A stretch of 6,476 nt of DNA from Nitriliruptoraceae bacterium (GTDB taxonomy: Bacteria; Actinomycetota; Nitriliruptoria; Nitriliruptorales; Nitriliruptoraceae): the NCBI GenBank assembly GCA_007117945.1, contig SKTN01000176.1, positions 1-6,476 on the forward strand, read 5' to 3'. Below the pieces are notes generated by a model, which was not told the origin of the DNA, ran no database searches, and saw only the letters and a list, made by a program, of their open reading frames with translations. Positions 1 to 5,584 of this stretch are shown here, one piece after another; the stretch's first letter is position 1; every line of letters starts with the position of its first letter. The translations under genes and the position numbers were made by a program.

Positions 1-945
1 CGCGGTCCCGCCTGCCAGCAGGCCGAGCCCGCACACGCCGAGGCGTTCGAGCCCGAGCCGCAGCCGCAGCCGCGACAGGATCACGAAGGCGAGACCGGCG
101 CCGACGCCGAAGGAGGAGGCGAAGGCCCCCACCAGCGTCGGGTCGCCGCCGAACCCGGCCGCCAGGACCGGCGTGAGGGTGATCACGGGGTCGGCGCCGA
201 TGCCGATGGCCGCCACCCCGAGCAGCAGCAGCAGGATGCCGCGGTCCTCACGCAGGTAGCGCAGCCCCGCGCGCACCCGCCGGTCCCCCTCGCCCGCGCC
301 CGCGGCGCGGCGCTGGATCGGCAGCGGCAGCAGGAGCAGGACGAACAGCAGGTTGGTCGCCCCGGCCAGGGCGAAGGCGGACGCCGGCCCGAGGGTGGCG
401 GCGATCACCGCGCCCAGCGCAGGCCCGGCGGCACGTGCCACGGTGAAGGGGATCGAGTTGACGGCGATCGCGGCCGCGAGCTCGTTGGGGCGGACCAGGT
501 GCGGCAGCAGCGCGTTCATCGCCGGCCCACCCACCACGAAGCCGACACCCACGACCAGTGCCGTGGCCACCACGGGCCACGCCCCGGGCAGACCCTCCAC
601 CCCCACCAGCGCGATCCACAGGGCGAGCCCACCGGAGCCGGCCGTGGCGATCAGGCGGCCCCAGATCAGCTGCCGACGCCGGTCACCGCGGTCCGCGAAC
701 GCCCCGCTCAGGGGTGCGAACACCAGCTGCGGCCCGAACTGGGCGACGCTGACCAGACCCACGACGAAGGCCGAGCCGGACAGCTCCCAGGCCAGGATCG
801 CGGCCACGATGTTGTGGACCCAGATCCCCGCGGTGGACAGGGACTTGCCCAGGAAGAAGGGACCGAACACGGGGTCGGCCAGCAGCTGCCAGGAGCTGCG
901 CGGCGGCGCATCGGCGGGCAGGGGTGGGGCGCTGCGACGCCACAT
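1..945 (-). CDS. MFS efflux transporter, EntS/MFS_3-like (3' end outside window)
   Basis: An uninterrupted minus-strand frame of 315 codons starts at the ATG ending at 945 and runs off the left edge. It encodes a hydrophobic protein with alternating membrane helices. Visible features are an N-terminal helix pair (about residues 27-80), the MFS motif A between helices 2 and 3 (GAFADRGDRRR, residues 81-91), and a stretch around residues 152-180 (RPNEL...GPALGAV) typical of the EntS/'transmembrane secretion effector' branch. A basic cytoplasmic loop follows (about 211-233), then the start of the second half. Family members have about 400-420 residues and 12 helices, so roughly the last quarter is missing. 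Exporters of this branch use proton antiport to expel siderophores, macrolides or other small molecules; the substrate cannot be read here. The start is supported by a GGAG five bases upstream and by the TGATG overlap with the MarR gene, implying co-transcription and translational coupling. MFS membership is sure; the sub-family is likely. Confidence 0.92.
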   Translation of the reverse strand, partial: MWRRSAPPLPADAPPRSSWQLLADPVFGPFFLGKSLSTAGIWVHNIVAAILAWELSGSAFVVGLVSVAQFGPQLVFAPLSGAFADRGDRRRQLIWGRLIATAGSGGLALWIALVGVEGLPGAWPVVATALVVGVGFVVGGPAMNALLPHLVRPNELAAAIAVNSIPFTVARAAGPALGAVIAATLGPASAFALAGATNLLFVLLLLPLPIQRRAAGAGEGDRRVRAGLRYLREDRGILLLLLGVAAIGIGADPVITLTPVLAAGFGGDPTLVGAFASSFGVGAGLAFVILSRLRLRLGLERLGVCGLGLLAGGTA

Positions 946-1493
946 CAACGCTCCACCTCGACGCGGTCGAAGCCGTCCAGCAGACGCTCCAGACCCTCCA
1001 GCAGCGCGGTGAGCTCCGCCGCATCCCACCCCTGCGTGGCCTCGGCCAACACCGCCCTGCGGCGCTCGGTGACCGCGCCCAGGAGACGGTGACCGGCCGG
1101 TGTCACGTGCAGGCGGGCCCGCCGACGGTCCTGGTCACAGGCACGACGCTCCAGGATGCCGGCCTCCACCGCGCGGTCCACCAGGCGGCTGGCCGTGGAG
1201 GGGTCGACGACCAGCACCTCCGCCAGGGCACCGATGGTGGGCGGTTGCTCGGCCCGTTGGACGGCGCGCAGGACCCGCACCGTCGCCAGCTCGACGGTCC
1301 CCGACAGCTCACCGAGGACGGCCCGGCGGTACCCGGGTCGTTGCAGCACACGGCGGACCTCGACCAGGGCCTGGTCGAGCTGGTCCAGCAGGTGCCGGTC
1401 GGCGGTGCCCGACGGCGGCATCGAGGTGGCCGGATCGGACGTGGACGGGGCGGGAGCGGAGAGGAACGTCATGTAGATGTGTGTACCACGCAT
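945..1493 (-). CDS. MarR-family transcriptional regulator
   Basis: 182-residue winged helix-turn-helix regulator. After a variable, Pro/Ser/Ala-rich tail (residues 1-32) come the dimerisation helix (about 33-58), a helix at 66-80, the HTH (about 86-113, with recognition helix around DPSTASRLVDRA) and the basic wing (DQDRRRARLHVTPAG, about 120-134). A C-terminal dimerisation helix (about 155-178) closes the fold. MarR dimers usually repress their own operon and a neighbouring exporter, and release DNA on ligand binding. The efflux gene overlapping the stop codon (TGATG at 947-943) fits this. The ligand is unknown. Start choice is uncertain. ATG 1493 has a GGAG four bases upstream. ATG 1472 (MTFLSAP) has no ribosome site but would suit a leaderless transcript from the promoter described nearby. 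The family is usually 140-160 residues, so the shorter form is also reasonable. Confidence 0.9.
   Translation of the reverse strand: MRGTHIYMTFLSAPAPSTSDPATSMPPSGTADRHLLDQLDQALVEVRRVLQRPGYRRAVLGELSGTVELATVRVLRAVQRAEQPPTIGALAEVLVVDPSTASRLVDRAVEAGILERRACDQDRRRARLHVTPAGHRLLGAVTERRRAVLAEATQGWDAAELTALLEGLERLLDGFDRVEVER
1477..1493. promoter_or_regulatory. Imperfect 17-bp palindrome, candidate MarR operator
   Basis: ATGTGTG-TAC-CACGCAT has 7-bp arms pairing at 6 of 7 positions around a 3-bp centre. This is the size usual for MarR-dimer operators. It lies at the first codons of the long form of the regulator, or just upstream of the short form starting at 1472, and covers the candidate -10 element. 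That position suits autorepression. A palindrome of this strength can occur by chance, so this rests mainly on location. Confidence 0.3.
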
Positions 1494-1508
1494 ACGTCTC
1501 CGCGTCAG
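1480..1508 (-). promoter_or_regulatory. Possible promoter for marR-MFS
   Basis: On the minus strand CTGACG (1508-1503, 4 of 6 to TTGACA) is followed after 17 bases by TACACA (1485-1480, 3 of 6 to TATAAT). Transcription would start at about 1473, almost at the ATG at 1472, which suggests a leaderless mRNA. The -35 overlaps the stop codon of the upstream membrane-protein gene. The match is weak. The alternative is simple read-through from the gene 11 bases upstream. Confidence 0.22.
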
Positions 1509-2098
1509 GTCGGCGGGCCCTCCTCCCGGCCGGGGGACGGCAGGGTGTCGGGATCGAGGGGCCCCTCGGGCAGCGCGTCGAGGTCGGGGACCTCCCGCAC
1601 CGTGTGGGCACCGCTGACCCGCAGCACCCGCTGGGCACGCCGCGCCGATCGGGCGTCGGCGCAGCGCACACCCACGGCGACGCCGCCCGGGACCAGCGGC
1701 GAGAAGGTCCGCTCCCAGGAGTCGACCATCGTCGGCGCCAGGAGCAGACCCGCCAGGGAGCCCACCGCGGCCCCGAAGAAGGCACCTCCCCCGGCGCCCG
1801 ACAGCAGCACCGGCAGCGTCCAGCCCCCGTAGACCGCCAGCAGCACCGCCCCGAAGACGGCTCCCGGCAGCAGGCCGACCAGCATCCCCCGCAGCACCAT
1901 CCCGCCGAGCGCCAGGCTCGATCCGCGATCGGTCTGCCGATCGCCGTACCGGCCGGCGGTGACCACCTCGACGGGCCCGAGCAGCGCGATGTCGTTGCCG
2001 TCGACGCCCGCACGTGACAGCCGCACGATGGTGGCCCGCGCCGTGCGGCCATCGTGGTGGAAGGCCACCAGATCGGGGTGGTCACCGGGCGGTGTCAC
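1505..2098 (-). CDS. Small two-helix membrane protein, YflT/general-stress-17M-like
   Basis: 197-residue protein if started at GTG 2098. Residues 7-48 (DLVAFHHDGRTARATIVRL...DIALLGPVE) resemble the soluble N-terminal part of YflT/general stress protein 17M-type proteins, which read 'residue pair-wise differences' of an alpha/beta ferredoxin-like unit. Two Gly/Ala/Leu-rich helices follow (about 65-90 and 97-121), joined by a short turn, then a second alpha/beta unit (about 139-170, VAVGVRCADARSARRAQRVL). The tail is Pro/Glu-rich and acidic. The layout is domain-helical hairpin-domain. No catalytic residues are visible and the molecular role is not known; the family is stress-associated in some bacteria. 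The start is set by GGAGG seven bases upstream; a longer reading from GTG 2137 lacks a ribosome site. It is 11 bases ahead of marR on the same strand and may share its transcript. The family assignment is from pattern memory and only moderately sure; the gene itself is well supported. Confidence 0.75.
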   Translation of the reverse strand: MTPPGDHPDLVAFHHDGRTARATIVRLSRAGVDGNDIALLGPVEVVTAGRYGDRQTDRGSSLALGGMVLRGMLVGLLPGAVFGAVLLAVYGGWTLPVLLSGAGGGAFFGAAVGSLAGLLLAPTMVDSWERTFSPLVPGGVAVGVRCADARSARRAQRVLRVSGAHTVREVPDLDALPEGPLDPDTLPSPGREEGPPT

Positions 2099-2105
2099 GG
2101 TGCTG

Positions 2106-2110
2106 CCTCC
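2106..2110 (-). promoter_or_regulatory. Shine-Dalgarno site fixing the start of the YflT-like gene
   Basis: GGAGG on the minus strand, seven bases before GTG 2098. It decides for this start over the in-frame GTG at 2137, which has no comparable site and would add 13 Gly/Pro-rich residues. Confidence 0.65.
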
Positions 2111-2191
2111 AGGTCCAGGCGCGCGCGATCCTCCCACCCGGTCGCCACGACTCGCCAGAGGTGTTCCGGAGCGGGCACACTACGTGGACCG

Positions 2192-2210
2192 CCACCGGAT
2201 GATCCGCTGG
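2192..2210. promoter_or_regulatory. 19-bp imperfect palindrome between divergent genes
   Basis: CCACCGGAT-G-ATCCGCTGG has 9-bp arms with one mismatch, centred on 2201. It lies in the 147-bp gap between the YflT-like gene and panB, 35 bases before the panB start. It could bind a dimeric regulator controlling panB or both genes. A weak -10-like GATGAT (2198-2203) lies inside it on the plus strand, and TAGTGT (2182-2177) lies nearby on the minus strand, but neither has a good -35. A palindrome of this quality can appear by chance in GC-rich DNA. Confidence 0.25.
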
Positions 2211-2230
2211 ACCCGCAACGTCGGGCCGGC

Positions 2231-2237
2231 AGGAAGG
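2231..2237 (+). promoter_or_regulatory. Shine-Dalgarno site of panB
   Basis: AGGAAGG, eight bases before GTG 2246. It sets the panB start and excludes the long in-frame upstream extension. Confidence 0.6.
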
Positions 2238-2245
2238 CTCCCGAG

Positions 2246-3091
2246 GTGTCCGTCCACACGTCACTCGACCGGTCCGATCCGTCCGCCGCTGTGCGCCGGC
2301 CCGTCTCGATCCACGATCTCGCGGCCGCCAAGGCCCGCGGGGAGCGGTTCGTCATGGTCACCGCCTACGACGCCAGCAGCGCCGCCCTCCTCGACGAGGT
2401 GGGGGTGCCCGTCCTGCTGGTCGGCGACAGCCTGGGGATGGTGGTGCTCGGCTACGACTCCACGGTCCCGGTGACCCTGGAGGAGATGCTCCACCACACC
2501 CGGGCCGTCGCCCGTGGGGCCCGCGACGCCCTGGTGGTCGGCGACCTGCCCTTCGGCAGCTACCAGGAGGGGCCCACCCAGGCGCTGTCCGCGGCGGTGC
2601 GCATGCTGAAGGAGGGTGGCGCCAGCGCGGTCAAGCTCGAGGGTGGTGGCCCGATGGTGGCGACCACCGAGCGACTGGTCACCGCCGGCATCCCCGTGAT
2701 GGGCCACGTCGGCCTGACCCCGCAGTCGGTGCACCAGTTCGGCGGGTTCAAGGTCCAGGGCCGTGACCCGGCCGCCGCGGAGCGCATCGTCGAGGACGCC
2801 ATCGCCCTGGCCGAGGCCGGCGCCTTCGCCGTGGTCCTCGAGGCGGTCCCCGCCGCCATCGGCGCCACGGTCACCGCCGCCATCGACGTGCCGACCATCG
2901 GCATCGGCGCGGGGCCCCACACCGACGCCCAGGTCCTGGTCTGGCACGACCTGCTGGGCCTGACCTCGGGACGCCTGCCCCGCTTCGTCAAGGCCTACGC
3001 CGACCTCCGGGCGGAGATCAGCGGCGCGATCAAGACCTTCCAGAGCGAGGTGGCCGACGGGGAGTACCCCGGGCCGGAGCACACCTACTGA
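2246..3091 (+). CDS. panB: 3-methyl-2-oxobutanoate hydroxymethyltransferase (ketopantoate hydroxymethyltransferase)
   Basis: Transfers a hydroxymethyl group from 5,10-methylene-tetrahydrofolate to 2-oxoisovalerate, giving ketopantoate, the first committed step to pantothenate and CoA, in the cytosol. The protein has 281 residues, close to mycobacterial PanB and slightly longer than the E. coli enzyme (264), the excess being an N-terminal tail. It is a (beta/alpha)8 barrel with the family motifs intact: GDSLGMV (60-66, with metal ligand D61), VVGDLPFGSYQ (97-107, D100), AVKLEGG (128-134, K130 and metal ligand E132), MGHVGLTPQ (152-160), VLEAVP (197-202, catalytic E199) and IGIGAGP (218-224). 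The start is GTG 2246, with AGGAAGG eight bases upstream; the open frame extends further left, but that part has no homology signal or ribosome site. It is divergent from the YflT-like gene, and its 3' end overlaps the opposing adenosyltransferase gene by 7 bp. No panC or panD is in the window. Confidence 0.97.
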   Translation: MSVHTSLDRSDPSAAVRRPVSIHDLAAAKARGERFVMVTAYDASSAALLDEVGVPVLLVGDSLGMVVLGYDSTVPVTLEEMLHHTRAVARGARDALVVGDLPFGSYQEGPTQALSAAVRMLKEGGASAVKLEGGGPMVATTERLVTAGIPVMGHVGLTPQSVHQFGGFKVQGRDPAAAERIVEDAIALAEAGAFAVVLEAVPAAIGATVTAAIDVPTIGIGAGPHTDAQVLVWHDLLGLTSGRLPRFVKAYADLRAEISGAIKTFQSEVADGEYPGPEHTY

Positions 3092-3627
3092 GGACGTGAG
3101 GGCACGTGGGTGCCCTCCACCTCCCGGGCCAGCACGTAGAGGTAGTCCGCGCACCGGTTCAGGTACCGGACGGGGGCGTCGTCGGGTAGCAGCCCGGCCC
3201 GGTCCATCGCGACGGTGTGGCGTTCCGCCCGGCGGCACACCGTACGGGCGAGGTCGAGGGCGGCTGCCGCGCGGGTCCCCCCCGGCACCACGAAGTGCTG
3301 CGGGAGCGGGTGACGGGCGACGCAGGCATCGATCCGGGCGTCCACCGCGTCCACCATCGCGGCGTCGACGCGGCTGACACCGACCTCGAGGCGCTCCCAG
3401 TGGTCCGCCCGGGTCGCGAGCTGCGCACCGACCACGAACAGTTCACGCTGCACCTCGAGGACCGCGTCGTGGAGGTCGCCGGACAGCTCGGCCCGCGCCA
3501 GGCCCAGCGCCGAGCAGGTCTCGTCCACGGTCCCGTAGGCGGTGGTACGCACGTCGTGCTTGTCGACCCGGCCGCCGTACAGCAGCCCCGTGGTCCCGTC
3601 ATCGCCGGTCTTGGTGTAGACCTTCAC
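3085..3627 (-). CDS. pduO: Cob(I)alamin adenosyltransferase, PduO type
   Basis: Transfers the adenosyl group of ATP to cob(I)alamin (or cob(I)yrinate diamide), forming the Co-C bond of adenosylcobalamin; it acts in the cytosol as a trimer of four-helix bundles. The protein has 180 residues, usual for the family. The N-terminal ATP loop TKTGDDGTT (5-13) is complete, followed by GTVDE (32-36), FVVPGG (112-117), the arginine-rich helix RTVCRRAER (128-136) and YLNRCADYLYVLAR (155-168). D35, F112 and R128 fall at the same numbers as the residues studied in Lactobacillus reuteri PduO (salt bridge and corrin-facing Phe), as I recall them, so the enzyme should be active. The start is GTG 3627 with GAGGGG five bases upstream. 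The gene ends in TAG inside the panB stop region. No cobalamin riboswitch or B12-dependent enzyme is seen beside it. CobA- or EutT-type enzymes are excluded by sequence. Confidence 0.95.
   Translation of the reverse strand: MKVYTKTGDDGTTGLLYGGRVDKHDVRTTAYGTVDETCSALGLARAELSGDLHDAVLEVQRELFVVGAQLATRADHWERLEVGVSRVDAAMVDAVDARIDACVARHPLPQHFVVPGGTRAAAALDLARTVCRRAERHTVAMDRAGLLPDDAPVRYLNRCADYLYVLAREVEGTHVPSRPQ
3098..3117 (+). terminator. Hairpin just after the panB stop, possible terminator
   Basis: GAGGGCAC-GTGG-GTGCCCTC is a perfect 8-bp stem with a 4-base loop, starting six bases after the panB stop codon. With a one-base bulge it can be extended by three more pairs (3096-3098 with 3118-3120). No T-run follows, as is common for hairpin terminators in high-GC actinobacteria. 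It sits inside the last codons of the opposing adenosyltransferase gene, so the coding sequence and the hairpin share these bases. Position favours a role in ending panB transcription; efficiency cannot be judged. Confidence 0.4.
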
Positions 3628-3674
3628 GCGTGCCCCTCGCTCGTCCTACGGCGGCCGTCGCTCGGCGCGCGCAG

Positions 3675-3705
3675 AGCCTACCGAGGCCGCCACCCGGGCT
3701 GGCAC
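3675..3705 (-). promoter_or_regulatory. Possible promoter of the adenosyltransferase gene
   Basis: Minus-strand GTGCCA (3705-3700, 4 of 6 to TTGACA), 19-bp spacer, TAGGCT (3680-3675, fitting TAnnnT). This would give a leader of about 40 bases before GTG 3627. The spacing is long and the match modest. Confidence 0.25.
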
Positions 3706-3709
3706 GCCG

Positions 3710-3739
3710 TTGTCCGGCGCCAAGGGCGGCCGGTACCGT
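3710..3739 (+). promoter_or_regulatory. Probable promoter of the orf80-pabB-pabC operon
   Basis: TTGTCC (3710-3715, 4 of 6 to TTGACA), 18-bp spacer, TACCGT (3734-3739, fitting the actinobacterial TAnnnT -10). Transcription would begin near 3746, leaving a leader of about 34 bases with a GAGG ribosome site (3770-3773). It is the best sigma-70-like pair in this 152-bp divergent gap, which it shares with the adenosyltransferase promoter on the other strand. Confidence 0.4.
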
Positions 3740-3779
3740 TGCGCAGGGCACCGCCCGGCGAACCACCTCGAGGCACCCC

Positions 3780-4022
3780 GTGAGCGAGGATCGACCACCC
3801 CACCGTGACTTCCGCGTCCTGACCCGGCAGCGGGGTGGCTACGACGGTGCGTGGATGGTGGACGTCCAGCTCCAGGTCACCGCAACGGGTGCGCTGGTGT
3901 GGGCCCAGACCTTCTCCGACACCGCCCAGGCGGACGCCTTCCAGCAGGAGCTCGAGGAGGACCTCAGCTCCCTGGACGGCGCGTCCTTCCGACGCAAGTA
4001 CGGCGTCCCCACGAGCACGTGA
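3780..4022 (+). CDS. Conserved-looking small protein of unknown function, coupled to pabB
   Basis: 80-residue soluble protein, not recognised as any named family. It starts at GTG 3780, with GAGG six bases upstream; the frame is open further left but without a ribosome site and across the likely promoter. Visible features: a basic, Gly-containing start (RVLTRQRGGYDGAW, residues 12-25), a predicted pair of beta strands (WMVDVQLQVT...GALVWAQTF, 25-45), an acidic helix (TAQADAFQQELEEDLSSL, 48-65) and a basic end (FRRKYGV, 70-76). The order beta-beta-alpha with no membrane segment or Cys/His cluster suggests a small folded or partner-binding protein. Its stop overlaps the pabB start (GTGA, 4019-4022), so the two are probably translated together. 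Codon bias matches its neighbours, which supports a real gene. Function unknown; a role linked to p-aminobenzoate synthesis is only suggested by position. Confidence 0.78.
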   Translation: MSEDRPPHRDFRVLTRQRGGYDGAWMVDVQLQVTATGALVWAQTFSDTAQADAFQQELEEDLSSLDGASFRRKYGVPTST

Positions 4023-5584
4023 ACGGTCCACGCCCGCCCGCTCCCGCGCCCGGGGCGCTGCGCCGCGAACGGGTCGCGGCGCCGCGTGACGCGGCGGGCC
4101 GCATCGATCTGGACGCCTGCGTGGTGGCCCTCGGTCCCGTGGACCTGCTGGAGACCGCCACCGGGGACGGCTGGAGCTACCTGGTGCCCCACACCGGCTG
4201 GCGCCTGACCGACGACGGCCGACGCACCATCCTGTACGGGCCCGAGGGGCGTCGGCGCGTGCTCGAAACCGACCCCTTCGCCGCCCTCGAGGGCCTCAGC
4301 CGGCTGCTCGGGGCGTCCCCCACCTCGGGGCAGGGGGCACGAGGCACCGGCGGCACCGCTCCCCTGCTGACCGGCGGCCTGGTCGGTGCCCTGGCCTACG
4401 ACCTGGGTCGCCGCACCGAGCGCCTCCCCGTGCGCGCACGCGACGACCGGGGTCGTGCCCACCTCGACCTGCGCGTCGTGGAGGTGGTGTGCGCCGTGCC
4501 GCCCGACCGGGCGCACCTCGAGTTGCTGGCCACCACCCTGCCCGTCGAGTTGGCCACCACGACGCCGCCCGTACACCGCCGCGATCAGCTCGCCGCGGCC
4601 ACCGCGGCACGGCTGCGTGCCGTGACCGCCGCCGGGCGGGTGGACCACCCCGAGCTCGCCGCGGTGCCACCCGCGCCGCAGGTGGCGTGGACGAGCCTTC
4701 CCCGCGATGCGCACCTGGCCGCGGTGGAGCGCATCCTCGCGGCGATCGCGGCGGGTGAGCTGTTCCAGGCCAACCTCGCTCAGCGGCTCTCCGCACGCTG
4801 GCGCGGCGACGTCCACGCCCTGTACCGAGCCCTGCGGGCCGCATCCCCCGCCCCCTTCGGTGCCGCCCTGCCCGACGCCGGGGTCGCCTCGGTGTCGCCG
4901 GAGACCTTCCTGGCGGTGGACGGCGACCACGTCGTGACTCGCCCGATCAAGGGCACACGGCCACGCGCCGGGGACGCCGCCCTCGATGCGGCCCTGGCTG
5001 ACGACCTGGCCACCGCCACCAAGGACCGTGCGGAGAACGTCATGGTGGTCGACCTCGAGCGCAACGACCTCGGCCGGGTGTGCCGGCCCGGCTCGGTCAC
5101 CGTCCCCGAGCTCACCCGGGTGGAGGGGCATCCCACGGTCTGGCACCTGGTGTCCACCGTGACCGGCACCCTGCGGCCCGGCACCGGCTACGGCGAACTG
5201 CTGCGCGCCACCTTCCCCTCCGGCTCGATCACGGGTGCACCGAAGATCGCCGCCATGGGGACCATCGAGCGCCTCGAGGGCGTGCGGCGCGGGATGTACT
5301 GCGGCGCGGTCGGCTTCATCGCCCCCGGTCACGCGCGTCTGTCCGTGGCGATCCGCACCGCGGTGCTCCACCCCCGGGGCATCGTGGACCACGGCGCCGG
5401 GGGCGGCATCGTGGCCGACTCCGACCCGGAGACCGAGCACGCCGAGACCCTGGACAAGGCCGCCGCCTTCCTCCGGGCGGTGGCGGCGGTGCGCGTCGAC
5501 GCCGCGGCCGACGCCGCGACGGGCACCCCGGGCCACAGCCCCGGGCGCGCCCCCGTGACCACGCCCTCGGGCGGTCCACGGTGA
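4019..5584 (+). CDS. pabB: Aminodeoxychorismate synthase component I
   Basis: Chorismate-using enzyme that, with ammonia from the glutaminase PabA, makes 4-amino-4-deoxychorismate for p-aminobenzoate and folate. 521 residues, somewhat longer than the usual 450-470; the extra length is an N-terminal tail (about 1-37) and a Pro/Ala-rich C-terminal tail (about 490-521). The N-terminal anthranilate-synthase-like domain shows DLLETATGDG (42-51) and GGLVGALAYDLGR (119-131). The chorismate-binding domain shows GELFQANLAQRL (246-257), SVSPETFL (291-298), PIKGTRPR (309-316), DLERNDLGRVC (345-355), FPSGSITGAPK (399-409) and GGGIVADSDPE (461-471). K311 in PIKGT marks PabB; anthranilate synthase TrpE has PIAGT there. 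Start: GTG 4019 overlapping the stop of the small upstream gene (GTGA); no strong ribosome site, as expected for coupled translation. It overlaps the next gene in the same way. PabA is not in the window. Confidence 0.95.
   Translation: MNGPRPPAPAPGALRRERVAAPRDAAGRIDLDACVVALGPVDLLETATGDGWSYLVPHTGWRLTDDGRRTILYGPEGRRRVLETDPFAALEGLSRLLGASPTSGQGARGTGGTAPLLTGGLVGALAYDLGRRTERLPVRARDDRGRAHLDLRVVEVVCAVPPDRAHLELLATTLPVELATTTPPVHRRDQLAAATAARLRAVTAAGRVDHPELAAVPPAPQVAWTSLPRDAHLAAVERILAAIAAGELFQANLAQRLSARWRGDVHALYRALRAASPAPFGAALPDAGVASVSPETFLAVDGDHVVTRPIKGTRPRAGDAALDAALADDLATATKDRAENVMVVDLERNDLGRVCRPGSVTVPELTRVEGHPTVWHLVSTVTGTLRPGTGYGELLRATFPSGSITGAPKIAAMGTIERLEGVRRGMYCGAVGFIAPGHARLSVAIRTAVLHPRGIVDHGAGGGIVADSDPETEHAETLDKAAAFLRAVAAVRVDAAADAATGTPGHSPGRAPVTTPSGGPR

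Noticed and set aside
54..75. Short GC-rich tandem-like repeat (gagccgcagccgcagccg)
   Set aside because: Explained by Arg/Leu codons (LRLRLRLGLE) in the MFS gene.
353..1092. Plus-strand frames opposite the MFS gene
   Set aside because: The minus strand is open for 315 codons with MFS motif A; the plus frames have no protein character.
924..2017. Long plus-strand frames opposite marR and the YflT-like gene
   Set aside because: Arg/Pro/Gly-rich translations; the minus-strand readings give a clear MarR fold and membrane helices.
3059..3070. GGGGAGTACCCC inverted repeat at the end of panB
   Set aside because: Only a 4-bp stem plus a weak pair, inside coding sequence; the hairpin at 3098-3117 is far stronger.
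2261..3238. 325-codon antisense frame across panB
   Set aside because: Shadow of panB's codon bias; its product has no recognisable pattern and no ribosome site was seen.
3648..3658. ACGGCGGCCGT small palindrome upstream of the adenosyltransferase gene
   Set aside because: 5-bp GC arms are common by chance here and it does not overlap a promoter element.
3628..3779. Cobalamin riboswitch before the adenosyltransferase gene
   Set aside because: The gap is only 152 bp, is shared with a divergent promoter and shows no B12-box-like sequence.
4019..5584. TrpE (anthranilate synthase) or isochorismate synthase
   Set aside because: PIKGT lysine and FPSGSITGAPK are PabB-type; the partner is a class IV PLP enzyme, not a trp gene.
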